Assembly: GCA_024291935.2 (NCBI GenBank)
Contig: CM044309.1
Span: 2,418,001 to 2,482,000 of the forward strand
Reading direction: 5' to 3'
Source of the DNA: Okapia johnstoni
Lineage: Eukaryota; Chordata; Mammalia; Artiodactyla; Giraffidae
DNA length: 64,000 nt
The notes below the pieces were generated by a model. That model had not been told where the DNA came from. It saw only the letters and a program-made list of their open reading frames with translations, and did no database searches. This document shows, in pieces, positions 36,487 through 46,419 of this stretch. Numbering within the stretch: position 1 is the stretch's first letter; every line of letters starts with the position of its first letter. A program made the translations under genes and the position numbers.

Positions 36487-36815
36487 GGAGCTTCCCTGGT
36501 AGCTGAGCTGGTAAAGAATCCGCCTGCAATGCAGGCGACACCAGTTTGGTTCCTGGATTGGGAAGATCCCCTGGAGAAGGGATAGGCTACCCACTCCAGT
36601 TTTCTTGGGCTTCCCAGGTGGCTCAGATGGCAAAGAATCCGCCTACAATGAGGGAGACCTGGGTTTGATCCCTGGGTTGGGAAGATCCCCTGGAGAAGGG
36701 AAAGGCTACCCACTCTAGTATTCTGGCCTGGAGAATTCCGTGGACTGTATAGTCCACGGGGTTGCAAAGAGTCGGACATGACTGAGAGACTTTCACTTTC
36801 ACTTTCACTTTCATA
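36487..36815 (+). mobile_element. Bov-tA SINE dimer with (TTTCAC)n tail
   Basis: Two sense units lie head to tail. The left one (36487-36607) has head and body but stops at TTTTCTTG. The right one (36608-36785) is complete, ending GACATGACTGAGAGACTTTC, and is followed by repeats of TTTCAC. Both carry A- and B-box regions (TAGCTGAGCTGGTAAAG; GGTTTGATCCCTGGG). The flanks show only an imperfect duplication around AATAT. Known dimeric Bov-tA subfamilies fit this structure. Confidence 0.9.
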
Positions 36816-37134
36816 TATAATATAAAGGAATACAAGCATAATACTAAAGAAAATTGTTAAACCACAGTAAAGAGACTAAAATAAGAACAGAGAAGAACTA
36901 CACAACCAGAAAAGAGTAACAAAATGTTAAGAAGTAGAACCTTATCAATAATCACTCTAAATATCAATGGACTAAATGCTCCCATCAAAAATATCAGATA
37001 GCTGATTAGGTTAAAAATTGATGTGCTGTCTACAAAAGATTTACCTCAGAGCTAAAAACACATGCCTGCAGACTGAAAGATATTCCTTTCAAACAGAAAA
37101 GGCAAGAAAGCAAGGTTAGCAATATTAATATAGG

Positions 37135-37500
37135 AAAGCAGACTTTATGGAATCTAGAAAGATGGTACTGATGAACCTATTTGCAGGGCAGCAATGGAGA
37201 CAAGGACACAGAGAACAGACTTGTGGACACAGTGGGAGAGGAAGAGTGCGGGACGAATTGAGAGAGTAGAATCGGAACACACACATCACCATATGTAAAA
37301 TGGATAGCCGCTGTGAATTTGCCATATGACTCAAGGGGCTCAAACCTGGTGTTTAAGGTAGAATGGGGTAGGGGGTGGGAGGGAAGTTCAAGAGGAAGGG
37401 ATATATATATGCCTGTGGGTGATTTGTGTTGATGTATGGCAGAAACCAACACAATATTGTAAAGCAATTATCCTCCAATTAAAGATAAACATTTAAAAAA
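37135..37500 (+). mobile_element. ruminant L1 3' UTR, truncated insertion with A-tail
   Basis: A 5'-truncated young L1 tail: 'CTAGAAAGATGGTACTGATG', 'GGGGCTCAAACCTGGTG', 'AGAAACCAACACAATATTG', 'CCTCCAATTAAAGATAAAC' and an A-run at about 37493. ORF2 text of the older L1 stops just before it (GCAATATTAATATAGG) and continues just after it (CATTACATAATAATAAAGG). This shows that it jumped into the older element. Confidence 0.88.
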
Positions 37501-37856
37501 AATCAGTCTATAATAAAGCACCAAAAGAGCATTACATAATAATAAAGGAGTTAATCCAAAAATGTGGAAAATTTTTAAACATAAGTGCACCTAATTTGAG
37601 GAGCACGTATTATGTAAAGCATGTGTTAAAAATATAAATGGAGAAATTGATGGCGATACAATAATAATAGAGGATTCTAAGACTGCACTTACATCAATAA
37701 ATAGATCAATCAGACAGAGAATCAATAAGAAAACAGTGTCCTGAAGTGATATACTAGGCTGAATGAACTTATCAGATATGTATAGGACATTCCTTCCAAA
37801 ATCTGCAGAATACATATTCAAGTGTTCATGAAACTTTCTCCAGAACAGATCACAGG

Positions 37857-39118
37857 CTCAGTTCAGTTCAGTTCAGTCTGCTCAGTCATGTACGACTCGT
37901 CAAGACCCGATGGACTGCAGCACACCAGGCCTCCCTGTCCATCACCAGCTCCCGGAGTTTACTCAAACTCATGTCCATTGAGAAGATGATGGAATCCAAC
38001 CATCTCATCCTCTTCATCCCCTTCTCCTCCTGCCTTCAATCTTGCCCAGCATCAGGGTCTTTTCCAATGAGTCCCTTCTTCACATCAGGTGGCCAAGGTA
38101 TTGGAGTTTCAGCTTCAACATCAGTCCTTCTAATGAATATTAAGGACTGATTTCCTTTAGGATGGACTGGTTGGATCTCCTTGTAGTCCAAAGACTCTCA
38201 AGAGTTTTCTCCAACACCACACTTCAAAAGCATCAATTCTTCGGTGCTCAGCTTTATAGTCCAACTCACATCCATACAGGACCACTGGAAAAGCCAAAGC
38301 TTTGACTAGACAGACCTTTGTTGGTAAAGTAATGTTTCTGTTTTTTTAATAAGCTATATAGATTTGTTGTAACTCTTCTTCCAAAGAGAAAGTGTCTTTT
38401 AATTTCATGGCTGCAGTCACCATCTGTAATATTTTTGGAGCCCCAAAAATAAAGTCTCTCATTGTTTCCACTGTTTCCCCATCTATTTGCCATGAAGTGA
38501 TGGGACCAGATGCCATGATCTTGGTTTTCTGTATCTTGAGTTTTAAGCCAACTTTTTCACTCTCCTCTTTCACTTTCATCAAGAGGCTCTGTAGTTCTTC
38601 TTCACTTTCTGCCATAAGGATGGTGTCATCTGCACATCTGAGGTTATTAATATTTCTCCCAGCAATCTTGATTCCAGCTTGTGCTTTATCCAGCCTAGCG
38701 TTTCTCATAATGTACTCTGCATATAAGTTAAATAAGCAGGGTGACAATATACAGCCTTGATGTACTCCTTTTCCTATTTGGAACAAGTCTGTTGTTCCAT
38801 GTGCAGTTCTAACTGTTGCTTCCTGACCTGCATACGTATTTCTCAAGAGGCAGGTCAGGTGGTCTGGTATTCCCATCTCTTTAAGAGTTTTCCACAGTTT
38901 GTTGTGATCCACACAGTCAAAGGCTTTGGCATAGTCAGTAAAGCAGAAGTCGATGTTTTTCTGGAACTCTCTTGCTTTTTCCATGATCCAGCAGATGTTC
39001 GCAATTTGATCTCTGGTTCCTCTGTCTTTCCTAAATCCAGCTTGAACATCTGGATGGTCACAGTTCATGTACTGTTGAAGCCTTGCTTGGAGAATTTTGA
39101 ACATTACTTTACTAGCAT
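37857..39118 (-). mobile_element. BovB LINE, 3' half, antisense
   Basis: On the minus strand it covers the reverse transcriptase from the ASKVMFKILQARLQQYM segment to the tail, whose complement (CAGTTCAGTTCAGTTCAGT) marks the left end. It interrupts the old L1. Divergence is low to moderate. Confidence 0.95.
38346..39117 (-). pseudogene. BovB reverse transcriptase relic, motif C reads CADD
   Basis: A 258-codon minus-strand frame holds the RT palm: [28 protein letters not shown] and NLRCADDTILMAE. The motif-C Tyr is replaced by Cys at 38636-38634, while both catalytic Asp remain. A one-base deletion at the FIFG codons (near 38445) shifts the frame, and the rest continues in another frame from 38493 (GSKNITDGDCSHEIKRHF). 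It lacks the endonuclease and a complete C-terminus, so it is inactive. Confidence 0.92.
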
Positions 39119-40391
39119 TCAAAAGTTAACTATAGTGTTCCCCCTTTTTCTAATACTTTATTTTAATGTTATGTACTGCTATTAACTTAAATAATTTGTA
39201 ACATCATTTTTCTCTCTGGATTGGTATACAGATTCTATTCTCTGCCTCTTTACTTTTCTTGTTTTCAGTCTATCTATGTTTAGCTTTCAAACACTAGATA
39301 GAAGACATAGTTTTTTTTTTTTTCATAAATGTGTCATTTCTGGAATATTTTTGTTCCTTCTGCCAGGAATACTATTATTCTCTTCTACATAGATCCTTGG
39401 ACAACTGCTTTCCATTGGTCATATCCCAACTTTGATAACTTTTCTACAAGATGACTGATTCTTTTTCTTAGATCCTCTGTTACATCTACCTCTTGTTAGA
39501 TCATTGAATTGTGACTTCCTTCTTCCTTTCTATTCATTCCTTACATTTTAACATCCTTGTGGTAGTGATTGGTATGTTGACAGGGAATTGAAATAGTTCA
39601 TTCTACATTGTGAAAATCAGGTTTTGATATCTTCTTCTCAAGAGCCTCAAAAAGATAAAATTATTCTGCAAGATTTTTTGATAGGTATTGACTATAATAC
39701 AATTATAGGTATAAAAACTAAAGATAAATATCTGCTAAATAAAATAGCAGGTGACTTTTTTTTTCTAATTATATTTTTGATGGATTTGTGTCCCTCAGAA
39801 TAAGCAATTTTGAATAACAATGTTGACTAGAAAGAGATAAAGGTAAAAATTCTACAAGATCATTCCATTTAAATGGTATTTGATGATGCAATAAGCTAAA
39901 AAGTAAACCTGTGAAGCTACCATATAGTTTTTTATTTCCAAGATTACTGCTTTCATATTTTTTTTTTTTCAATTCTGTCAGGACACTTCAAAGAGAATAA
40001 TAATTAAATAACTGATTGACATGTTTTATTAATGTTTTATGTGGAACTGTGAAAACCAGTCAAGATTAACTCATCTGACTTGAAGTGTCATGTTTTTTTC
40101 CCTACAAAATAGGTCCTTGAAGTCTATGTTTAAAGCATTGCCTTTATAATCACAGACTGAAAAATTCAGAACATATCATTACTTTTAATATAATAGTTCT
40201 TTTATATTCAAAAGTGCTTCTATTGTTAGAGAAAAGAAAGATAATAGAGTTCGCATAATGGCAGTTTCTTAAATCTGAATCTTGTCATATATTTTTCAAT
40301 AAAACCACCCAGAACAACATGGAGAATATATATCATTCACACTCAAAGCATAATCAGTAAAACGGAGACTATTGCAAGTTTTGAATTAGTT
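39119..40391. other. unassigned DNA with a possible L2 relic
   Basis: I see no gene. The only repeat hint is the L2-like stretch at 39345. T-runs occur at about 39310 and 39960. Confidence 0.4.
39345..39560 (+). repeat. possible L2 LINE 3' relic
   Basis: 'TGTTCCTTCTGCCAGGAATA' followed by Leu/Ser-rich text with 'TAGATCCTTGGACAACTGC' and 'ATTGTGACTTCCTTCTTCC' recalls the 3' end of the ancient L2. The match is weak. Confidence 0.35.
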
Positions 40392-40404
40392 ATGAGTAGA
40401 AAGT

Positions 40405-40594
40405 GAAGTAAAAGTCACATAGTCGTGTCCGACTCTTTGCGACCCCATGGCCTATACAGTCCACGGAATTCTCCAGGCCAGAATACTGGAGTGGGTAGCC
40501 TATGCTTTCTCTAGATCTTCCCAACCCAGGGATTGAACACAGGTTTCCTACATTACAGGTGGATTCTTTACCAGCCAAGACACAAGCGAAGCCC
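40405..40594 (-). mobile_element. Bov-tA SINE with 13-14-bp target duplication
   Basis: An antisense copy from CATAGTCGTGTCCGACTC to the decayed head near GACACAAGCGAAGCCC. It is flanked by ATGAGTAGAAAGT (40392-40404) and ATGAGTAGGAAAGT (40595-40608), identical except for one inserted G. Confidence 0.93.
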
Positions 40595-40608
40595 ATGAGT
40601 AGGAAAGT

Positions 40609-41454
40609 AAATCTAAATTCAGCAGAGCCAACTTCAATAATCAGATAATGGGCTGGGACTACATATTCTTTTCATCAATAGTAAAGAGAAGGTTAAAATT
40701 CTATATGACAGTGTAGGAATAATGCCATTCTCTGGGGAAGTGGGGCAATTTGCAAAAGGGAGAAGATCACTGGAGCCTGTATAGGAAAGAGAAAGAAGAA
40801 GAAGGAAAAAAAAAAGACAATAAAATTAAAGAGGCCTATGATGACACAGCACAGCCAAGCAAGAATAATATTGATAACACTAACAAAAGAGAGATGACTT
40901 CAACTAGGAGCTAGTAGTTAAGCAAGCTGCTCAAACTCAGTACTTGCCTGAATGCATTGTTATTGAAAGTCCAGGAAATATATAATATTTTGAAATAAAA
41001 GCAAATAATAACTATACAATGACTGTCTATGGATAAAACAGAAAAAGAAAATTGAAGCATTTCAAATGGCAAAATTATTTCCATAACCAAATATGTAGTA
41101 GATGAAAATCATATACAATGCCCGAATATTATCAAATATCATTTAAAAACAGTGAAAGTTATTAAAATGAAATCGGATAAAATTGGAAGTGCAAATGGGC
41201 AAAATGAACAAAATTTGATAAAAAAAAAGTAAGCTTTAAATTGAAGAAACTGACAGAGTCTGCATTAACCAAATTATCAAAGCTGACACCACCAGCAATA
41301 AGCCATGTCAACATGCACCTCTCGATGTAGTGTGGTGGAAAGGGCACTTCAGTTCTTTGGTATTGTTCTAAAAAGCCTATAACACCAGTCTAATCATGAG
41401 AATATATCAAGCACAGCCAAACTGAAATATATTTTTCAAAATATCTGACTAATA
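40609..41454. other. unassigned A-rich DNA
   Basis: I recognise no gene or family. The strong A bias on this strand suggests decayed sense LINE material. Confidence 0.4.
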
Positions 41455-41910
41455 TTTTTCAAAAATACTAAGGTTGATGGGCATGTAAAATGGTACAACC
41501 TCTTTGGAAAACTATATGAAAGTCCCGATAACATATAAAAAATAACAGTGCCATTTGATCTATCCATCCCACTTCTGAATATTTGTCCAAAAAAATCAAA
41601 ATCAGGTTCTCATAGAATTATCTTCACTCCTACGTACATTAAAATATCATTCAGTATAGCCAACATACAGAAACAACCCAAATGTCCATTTACAGATGAA
41701 TTAATAAATGAAATACAGAATATATATACAATGAAATATTACTTACATTTTACAAAGAAGGCAATCCTGCATTTTATGACAGTGTGGGTGAATCTAGAGG
41801 ACATTAGGAGAGTGAAATAACCCAGTCATAGAATGGCAAATACTGAATGATTCCACCTACATCAGATATCAGAAAGAGTCAGACTCATAGAAACAGAGAT
41901 GGAAAAGACT
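41455..41910 (+). mobile_element. old L1 LINE, ORF2 C-terminus and 3' UTR
   Basis: The 90-codon frame at 41548-41820 reads like the L1 ORF2 end: LPFDLSIPLLNIC, SIANIQKQPKCPFTDELIN, YTMKYYLHFTKKA. It is followed by UTR text ('GTGAAATAACCCAGTCATAG', 'GACTCATAGAAACAGAGATG'). Confidence 0.75.
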
Positions 41911-42544
41911 CAAATGAAAAGCGTAATTAAAAATTTTGAGGAAAAGCATGAAATAGCTAAGAAAATAAAAATACAATAAAGAAACATCAGAGAGAAAGGG
42001 AATAAAGTAGAGGTTGGGAGAATAAACTCAACCCCTTAATACTAGAGTCCCAGAAGGTAAATAACTGACTTTATGACTTTAAAATGTACCTAGAACTAAA
42101 AGAAAGTCTAATTTACCTATTAAAAAGGCCCGTATTTGAGAGATATATTAACAAATTATTATCTTTAAGGGGAATAATCCATAGAGTTTCTGTTGAAAAG
42201 ACTAAATAATTTGCAATAGAAAGAAAAATCAAGCAAGCAAGATATTTTTCAAAAGCAACAAGGCAGAATAATATGAATGCATTTTAAGAAAACACAGGAA
42301 ATAATAACGTAAGGTTTTGTGTCTAACTAAGCTTCCCTTCATATACCCAGGCTATAGAAAATCATGTGAAAAATATCTATACTTCAGGTAATTCTGCATT
42401 TAAGCATCTTTCCTGAGCAGTCCAATAGAGGATAAGTTTAATCGGTCAGTGCTTGGGGAAATTTCAACAAATAGTTTGATTGTAATATTTTTATTAAAAA
42501 TGAGAATAAAATAGATTTTGAGACAATAAAAATACAAATATATA
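41911..42544. other. unassigned A-rich DNA
   Basis: Probably decayed LINE material, because A-rich text follows directly on the L1 3' end, but I cannot align it to a family. Confidence 0.35.
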
Positions 42545-43315
42545 AACTTTTATGTTCCCTTATGCACTGTTGGTTGGAATGTATAATGGAAAAATCACTT
42601 TGGAATATAATGTGGTAGTTATTTTTCTTTTTTTCAAGTTTGCCTATGCATGATTGACAAAACTGTGATAATGAAGTGTACAATGTGCCGATTTATGCAA
42701 AATGGGTAAGTTTCAGAAGTCTGCTGTACAGCAGAATTTCTATAGCTAGCAGTGCTGTATTGTATACTTAAAATTTGTTTAAAAAAGTAAATTTCATGTA
42801 AAATGTGCTTTCAGTTCAGTTTAGTCTTTCAGTCGTGTCCGACTCTGTGACCCCATGAACCGCAGCACGCCAGGCCTCCCTGTCCATCACCAGCTCCTGG
42901 AGTTTACCAAAACCCATGTCCATTGAGTTGGTGATGCCATCCAACCATCTCATCCTCTGTAGTCCCCTTCTCCTGCCCTCAATCTTTCCCAGCATCAGGG
43001 TCTTTTCAAAGGTGTCAACTCTTCACATCAGGTAGCCAAAGTATTGGAGTTTCAGCTTCAACATCAGTCCTTCCAATGAACAACCAGGACTGATCTGCTT
43101 TAGGACGGACTGGCTGGATATCCTTGCTGTCCAAGGGACTCTCAAGAGTCTTCGCCAACACCACAGTCCAAAAGCATCAAAATGTTCTTACCGTTAAAAA
43201 AAATAATGAAAGGCGACACAAGGAAGCTTGTATGTATATAATGTGGAAGGATTTCCTGTACTGAGTTGTACCAGTTGCTTCGCATATATATCTTTATGGA
43301 CGTGTGTGTGAGAGA
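42545..43315 (+). mobile_element. old L1 3' end, split by a BovB tail
   Basis: Before the insert: 'ATGCACTGTTGGTTGGAATG' and 'TGTATACTTAAAATTTGT'. After it: 'TGTTCTTACCGTTAAAAAAA' and 'GTTGTACCAGTTGCTTCG'. Both match one L1 3' UTR. The BovB tail at 42811-43178 separates the two halves, with its duplication made from this L1 text. Confidence 0.6.
42811..43178 (-). mobile_element. BovB/Bov-A 3' tail element with target duplication
   Basis: An antisense BovB tail of about 368 bases. The tail end is at the left (TCAGTTCAGTTTAGTC) and the truncated 5' end at the right (CCACAGTCCAAAAGCATC), within the RIDAF codons. It is flanked by AAAATGTGCTT at 42800-42810 and AAAATGTTCTT at 43179-43189, 10 of 11 bases identical. 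Confidence 0.93.
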
Positions 43316-45425
43316 GAACGTTTTAGTTTTACTCTTTTAGAAAATTTCAATCAGAAAATTCAGTGTTATACACTATAGTAACCATGTCAGACATTATCCT
43401 CAGCCCTTATTTATAACTGAAATTTTGTGCACTTGTATCAGCTTCTATTTGCCCCATCCGCCATTCTCTGGCAATTATCTGTCTAGTTGCTTCCACTTTC
43501 TATGTGTTTCTATGAGCTTCCTGCTTTTTATTTTTAGATTTTACATACAAGTGATGCCATGCCATGTTTTTTTTTGTTCTTGGGCTTATTTCATTTAGCA
43601 TGATGCTCTTTCGTTTCATAGGTATTGTTGCAAGTAATAGGCTTTTATTCTTTCTTAGGGATGGATAATATTTCATTGTGCTTGTATACCATATCTTCCC
43701 TATTTATCTGTGGATAAATACAGCTTGTTTCCATATCTTGGCTGTGCCAGAGTCCAGCTCCAGCAGCCAGGGAATCGCACTGAAGGGATGAATGGTATCG
43801 GCGGAGAGAATGATGCAGCCTCTCACTCAAAGTACTGGACTGCATGTTTATTTTAAGGATCAGGTTTTCCTTTATACTTTTACAAAAGCATTAGGTCAGA
43901 GGTTTGACATCTTCAGTTTCTCCTCACCCAGATTTACTGTCTCCATAAATCATTGTTGTCCTTCAGAGTTCCCTCTTAATTAATTGTCCTTGTGATTACA
44001 TTGTAACTCATGTTTGTCTCTGGGCTGCATACTGCATTCCTCAGTTCATTTATTATCTCTCTAAATCCTGCTATCCCCTAGTAACTTAAGCTCATTATCT
44101 CCTAAGAAGGTTTCTATCTAGTAGTATCTCTAAAATTCCTAGTTTCTATAAGCTATAGTCAAATATGCCAACACTACAACATACCTTAAACTTTTAGCTT
44201 CTAACTATTCTTAATTATTCCTAAACCCTAAACTCAGCAAACTACTTTTGCCATAAACATTTCCCTTACAAGCAGGTTTCAGATAACAATGTTTCCCATG
44301 GCCTCAAGCTGCGGCCCATGTGCTCATCCTGGAACATTCTTTGTAAAGATTCTTGAACAAATGTCAATAGTTAACTTTATGGATTATAACATTCTTTCCA
44401 GCCAACTCAACCGGAGGACGGAAAGGACAATTCAGAATCACAAGACCTAACTCCTTCATCCCGGGACTGTGCCTGTGGGATGAGGAGAGGGGGTTGAGGC
44501 CGTGCCTCCATTTTGTCAGTAATGCCTAACGTGGCTCCCGACATGGCTGGTATGAGTAATCCTGCAATGAACAGGAGAGCACAGATATATATTCAATGTA
44601 GTGATCTTGTTTCCCTTGGATATATATGGTCAGAAGTGGAACTGCTGAATCATATTTTTAATTTCTTGCAGAATCTCTATAATGTTTTCCGTAAAGACTG
44701 GATCAGCTTCAATTCCCACCAATGATATACAAGTGTCCCCTTTTCCCTCCACCCTTGTCAGCACTTGTTAACTCTTGCTTTTTGACAAAAGCCACCCTAA
44801 TAGGTGCCAAAAGATATCTCATTGTCATTTTGCTATACGTTTCCCAGATGCTTAGTGATGTTCAACACATTTTTTGCATACCCTTGACCAATTAGATGTC
44901 TGTGGATAAATGTCTATTAGGGCCCTTCACTTATTTTTAATTGCTTTTTTTTTCTTTTTGTAATTGTTGTTTATTTGTTTTATGAGTTTCTTGTGTATTT
45001 TGTATATAAACGACTTATCAAATATATTTTTTGCAAACATTTCCTCCCAGTCCTTATTGTGTTTTCTTTATGCTAAATATTTCCTTTGCTGTGTAGTGTA
45101 ATGACTTGCTTATTTTTGATTTTATTGGCTTTGCTAAGGTATCAAAACCCCCAAAATACTGCTGAGACCAATGTCAAGGAACTTATGCCCTATGTTTTCA
45201 TCTAGGAGTTTTATGTTTTCAGCTTTTATGTTTGAATCTTTAAACAATCTTCAGTTGACTTTTGTCTCTGGTGTATGATAGGAGTCTGGTTTCATTCTTT
45301 GTCACATGGCCATCCAAATTTCCCCACATCCTTTGTTGAAGAGACTATCCTTTCCCCATTGTATGTTCTTAGCTTCTTTGTTGAAAAATGTGTGGGTTTA
45401 TTTCTGCGCTGTCTTTTTATTTATA
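43316..45425 (-). mobile_element. old L1 LINE, ORF2 end and 3' UTR, antisense, split by an LTR
   Basis: The plus strand shows the antisense L1 series in order: 'AGTAACCATGTCAGACAT', 'GCCATTCTCTGGCAATTATC', 'TTTACATACAAGTGATGCC' and 'GCTTGTTTCCATATCTTGGC', then the LTR. It then continues with 'AATCCTGCAATGAACAGG', 'GTCAGAAGTGGAACTGCTGA', 'CCCACCAATGATATACAAG', 'ACCAATGTCAAGGAACTTAT' and 'GTGTGGGTTTATTTCTGC'. Removing the LTR and one duplication restores continuous L1 text. Confidence 0.85.
43745..44543 (-). mobile_element. endogenous retrovirus solo LTR (ERVK/ERV2-like)
   Basis: A 799-base LTR. On the minus strand it opens TGTCGGGAGCCACGTTAG and closes ...GGACTCTGGCA, that is TG...CA. An AATAAA polyadenylation signal lies on the minus strand at 43852-43847, about 100 bases before its end, as expected for R-U5. 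A perfect 6-bp duplication TGGCTG flanks it (43739-43744 and 44544-44549). No internal retroviral sequence is present, so it is a solo LTR left by LTR-LTR recombination. The 6-bp duplication fits ERVK-type integration, and the sequence resembles a ruminant LTR family (BTLTR1-like by recall). Confidence 0.9.
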
Positions 45426-45429
45426 TGTA

Positions 45430-45925
45430 TCTAATGTATACTCAATCATCCTAATTTTATGTATTTACCTAAGAGAAACAAAAGCATAAGTGTATACAAA
45501 ACCAGCATGTGAGTGTTCATATCAATTTTCAATTTCCAAAAATCTGGACACTGCCTAAATGTTTCTGCATGTGTGCTCCATTGCTCAGTCGTGTCCAACT
45601 CTTTGCCACCCTAGGGATTGTAGCCCACCAGGCTCCTCTGTCCATGGTATTCTCCATGCAAGAATACTGCTGTGAGTTGCCATTTCCTCCTCCAGGGGGT
45701 CTTCCTGGCCCAGGGATCTAAATGTCCACTTACAGATCAATGGATAAACTTTACAATATAGCCATAAAATGAAGGACTAATAACTAACAAAAATCAGCCA
45801 ACAACATGGCTGACTCCTAAAATAATTGTAACCTAAAAAATCTGAACCACAATTAGTGCTTACACAATGATTCAATTTACATCAAAATCTTAGAATATTC
45901 AATGCCATATTATTGTCACAACATG
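45430..45925 (+). mobile_element. old L1 LINE, ORF2 C-terminus, split by a SINE
   Basis: 'CCTAAGAGAAACAAAAGCAT' precedes the SINE. 'AATGTCCACTTACAGATCAA', 'CAACATGGCTGACTCCTAAA' and 'ATGATTCAATTTACATCA' follow it. The order matches the ORF2 end and 3' UTR of an old L1. It is strongly decayed. Confidence 0.6.
45563..45717 (-). mobile_element. Bov-tA SINE, 5'-truncated, 8-bp target duplication
   Basis: Antisense tail and body (CATTGCTCAGTCGTGTCC to GGCCCAGGGA) without the tRNA-like head. It is flanked by CTAAATGT at 45555-45562 and 45718-45725. The duplication shows that truncation occurred during insertion, not later. Confidence 0.92.
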
Positions 45926-45929
45926 TAGG

Positions 45930-46419
45930 GAAAGAGCAAATTAGCCATGATGTCTTGGTCAGACTTTCTAGCCCAACGGCCTCCTGACCCATGTTTTGTA
46001 AATCATGGTTACACAACAGCGGAGAGCACCTATAGCACTGCACATCTACATCACAAGGTCATGGCTTGGTCGGGGACTACCTTGTGCGGTTCCTCTGTGC
46101 ACTTTGCCATGAAAGCCCTGGCTGCTCCTCTGATGGGGCTGCATTGCAGTGGCATCATGGATACGCTACATGAGGTTATGCTGTGGTTATGTTACAGCTG
46201 CTGCTAAGGCTGCTGCGTCAGCTGGGGGAGAGGCTGTGTTATGGCTGCCATGCCAACCAGGAGAGAAGAAACATTTCCGCAGTTCCTACTGCTCCTCCAG
46301 CAGGTTGGAAGGAGTTTCCTTCCAGCCTCTTAGCACACACCTTGCCTACCCTAGGTTCAGTGAGCAGTGTGAATAGCAAGAAAATTGGCATGTGGAACAG
46401 GATCAGCAATACACAACAC
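45930..46419. other. GC-richer block next to BovB, partly shared with 13.15 kb
   Basis: The block is rich in CTG, CA and TG steps, as expected from a CpG-rich sequence after methylation decay. Its left 75 bases resemble 13150-13206. Overlapping frames at 45947-46207, 46149-46376 and 46183-46470 give Ala/Leu/Ser-rich peptides without known motifs. An LTR or the 5' region of a retroelement is likely; I cannot name the family. Confidence 0.4.

Larger units (their letters stand above)
33640..37856 (+). mobile_element. old L1 LINE: 5' UTR, ORF1 and ORF2 start, heavily nested
   Basis: The plus strand shows an L1 in order. A GC-rich 5' UTR starts near 33650 ('CCCTGAACTCACTCCCCCTT'). An ORF1 region lies at about 35545-36485 ('GATAAAACCTCTAGAAAAAG', 'CTAGAAGGAATTAATAGC', 'ATGGACAACATCAGGGG', 'CAGATATCCAGGTACAAGAA'). 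ORF2 begins near 36950 ('ACTCTAAATATCAATGGAC') and its endonuclease text resumes at 37505-37856. Insertions inside it are a BovB tail (35263), a Bov-tA dimer (36487), a ruminant L1 tail (37135) and a BovB (37857) that ends it. A minisatellite lies in the 5' UTR. No frame is intact; the 80-codon frame at 35850-36092 is an ORF1 remnant. Confidence 0.75.

Noticed and set aside
43316..45425. Full provirus around the 43.7-kb LTR
   Set aside because: Both flanks are antisense L1 text that joins across the LTR, and no gag, pol or env homology is present.
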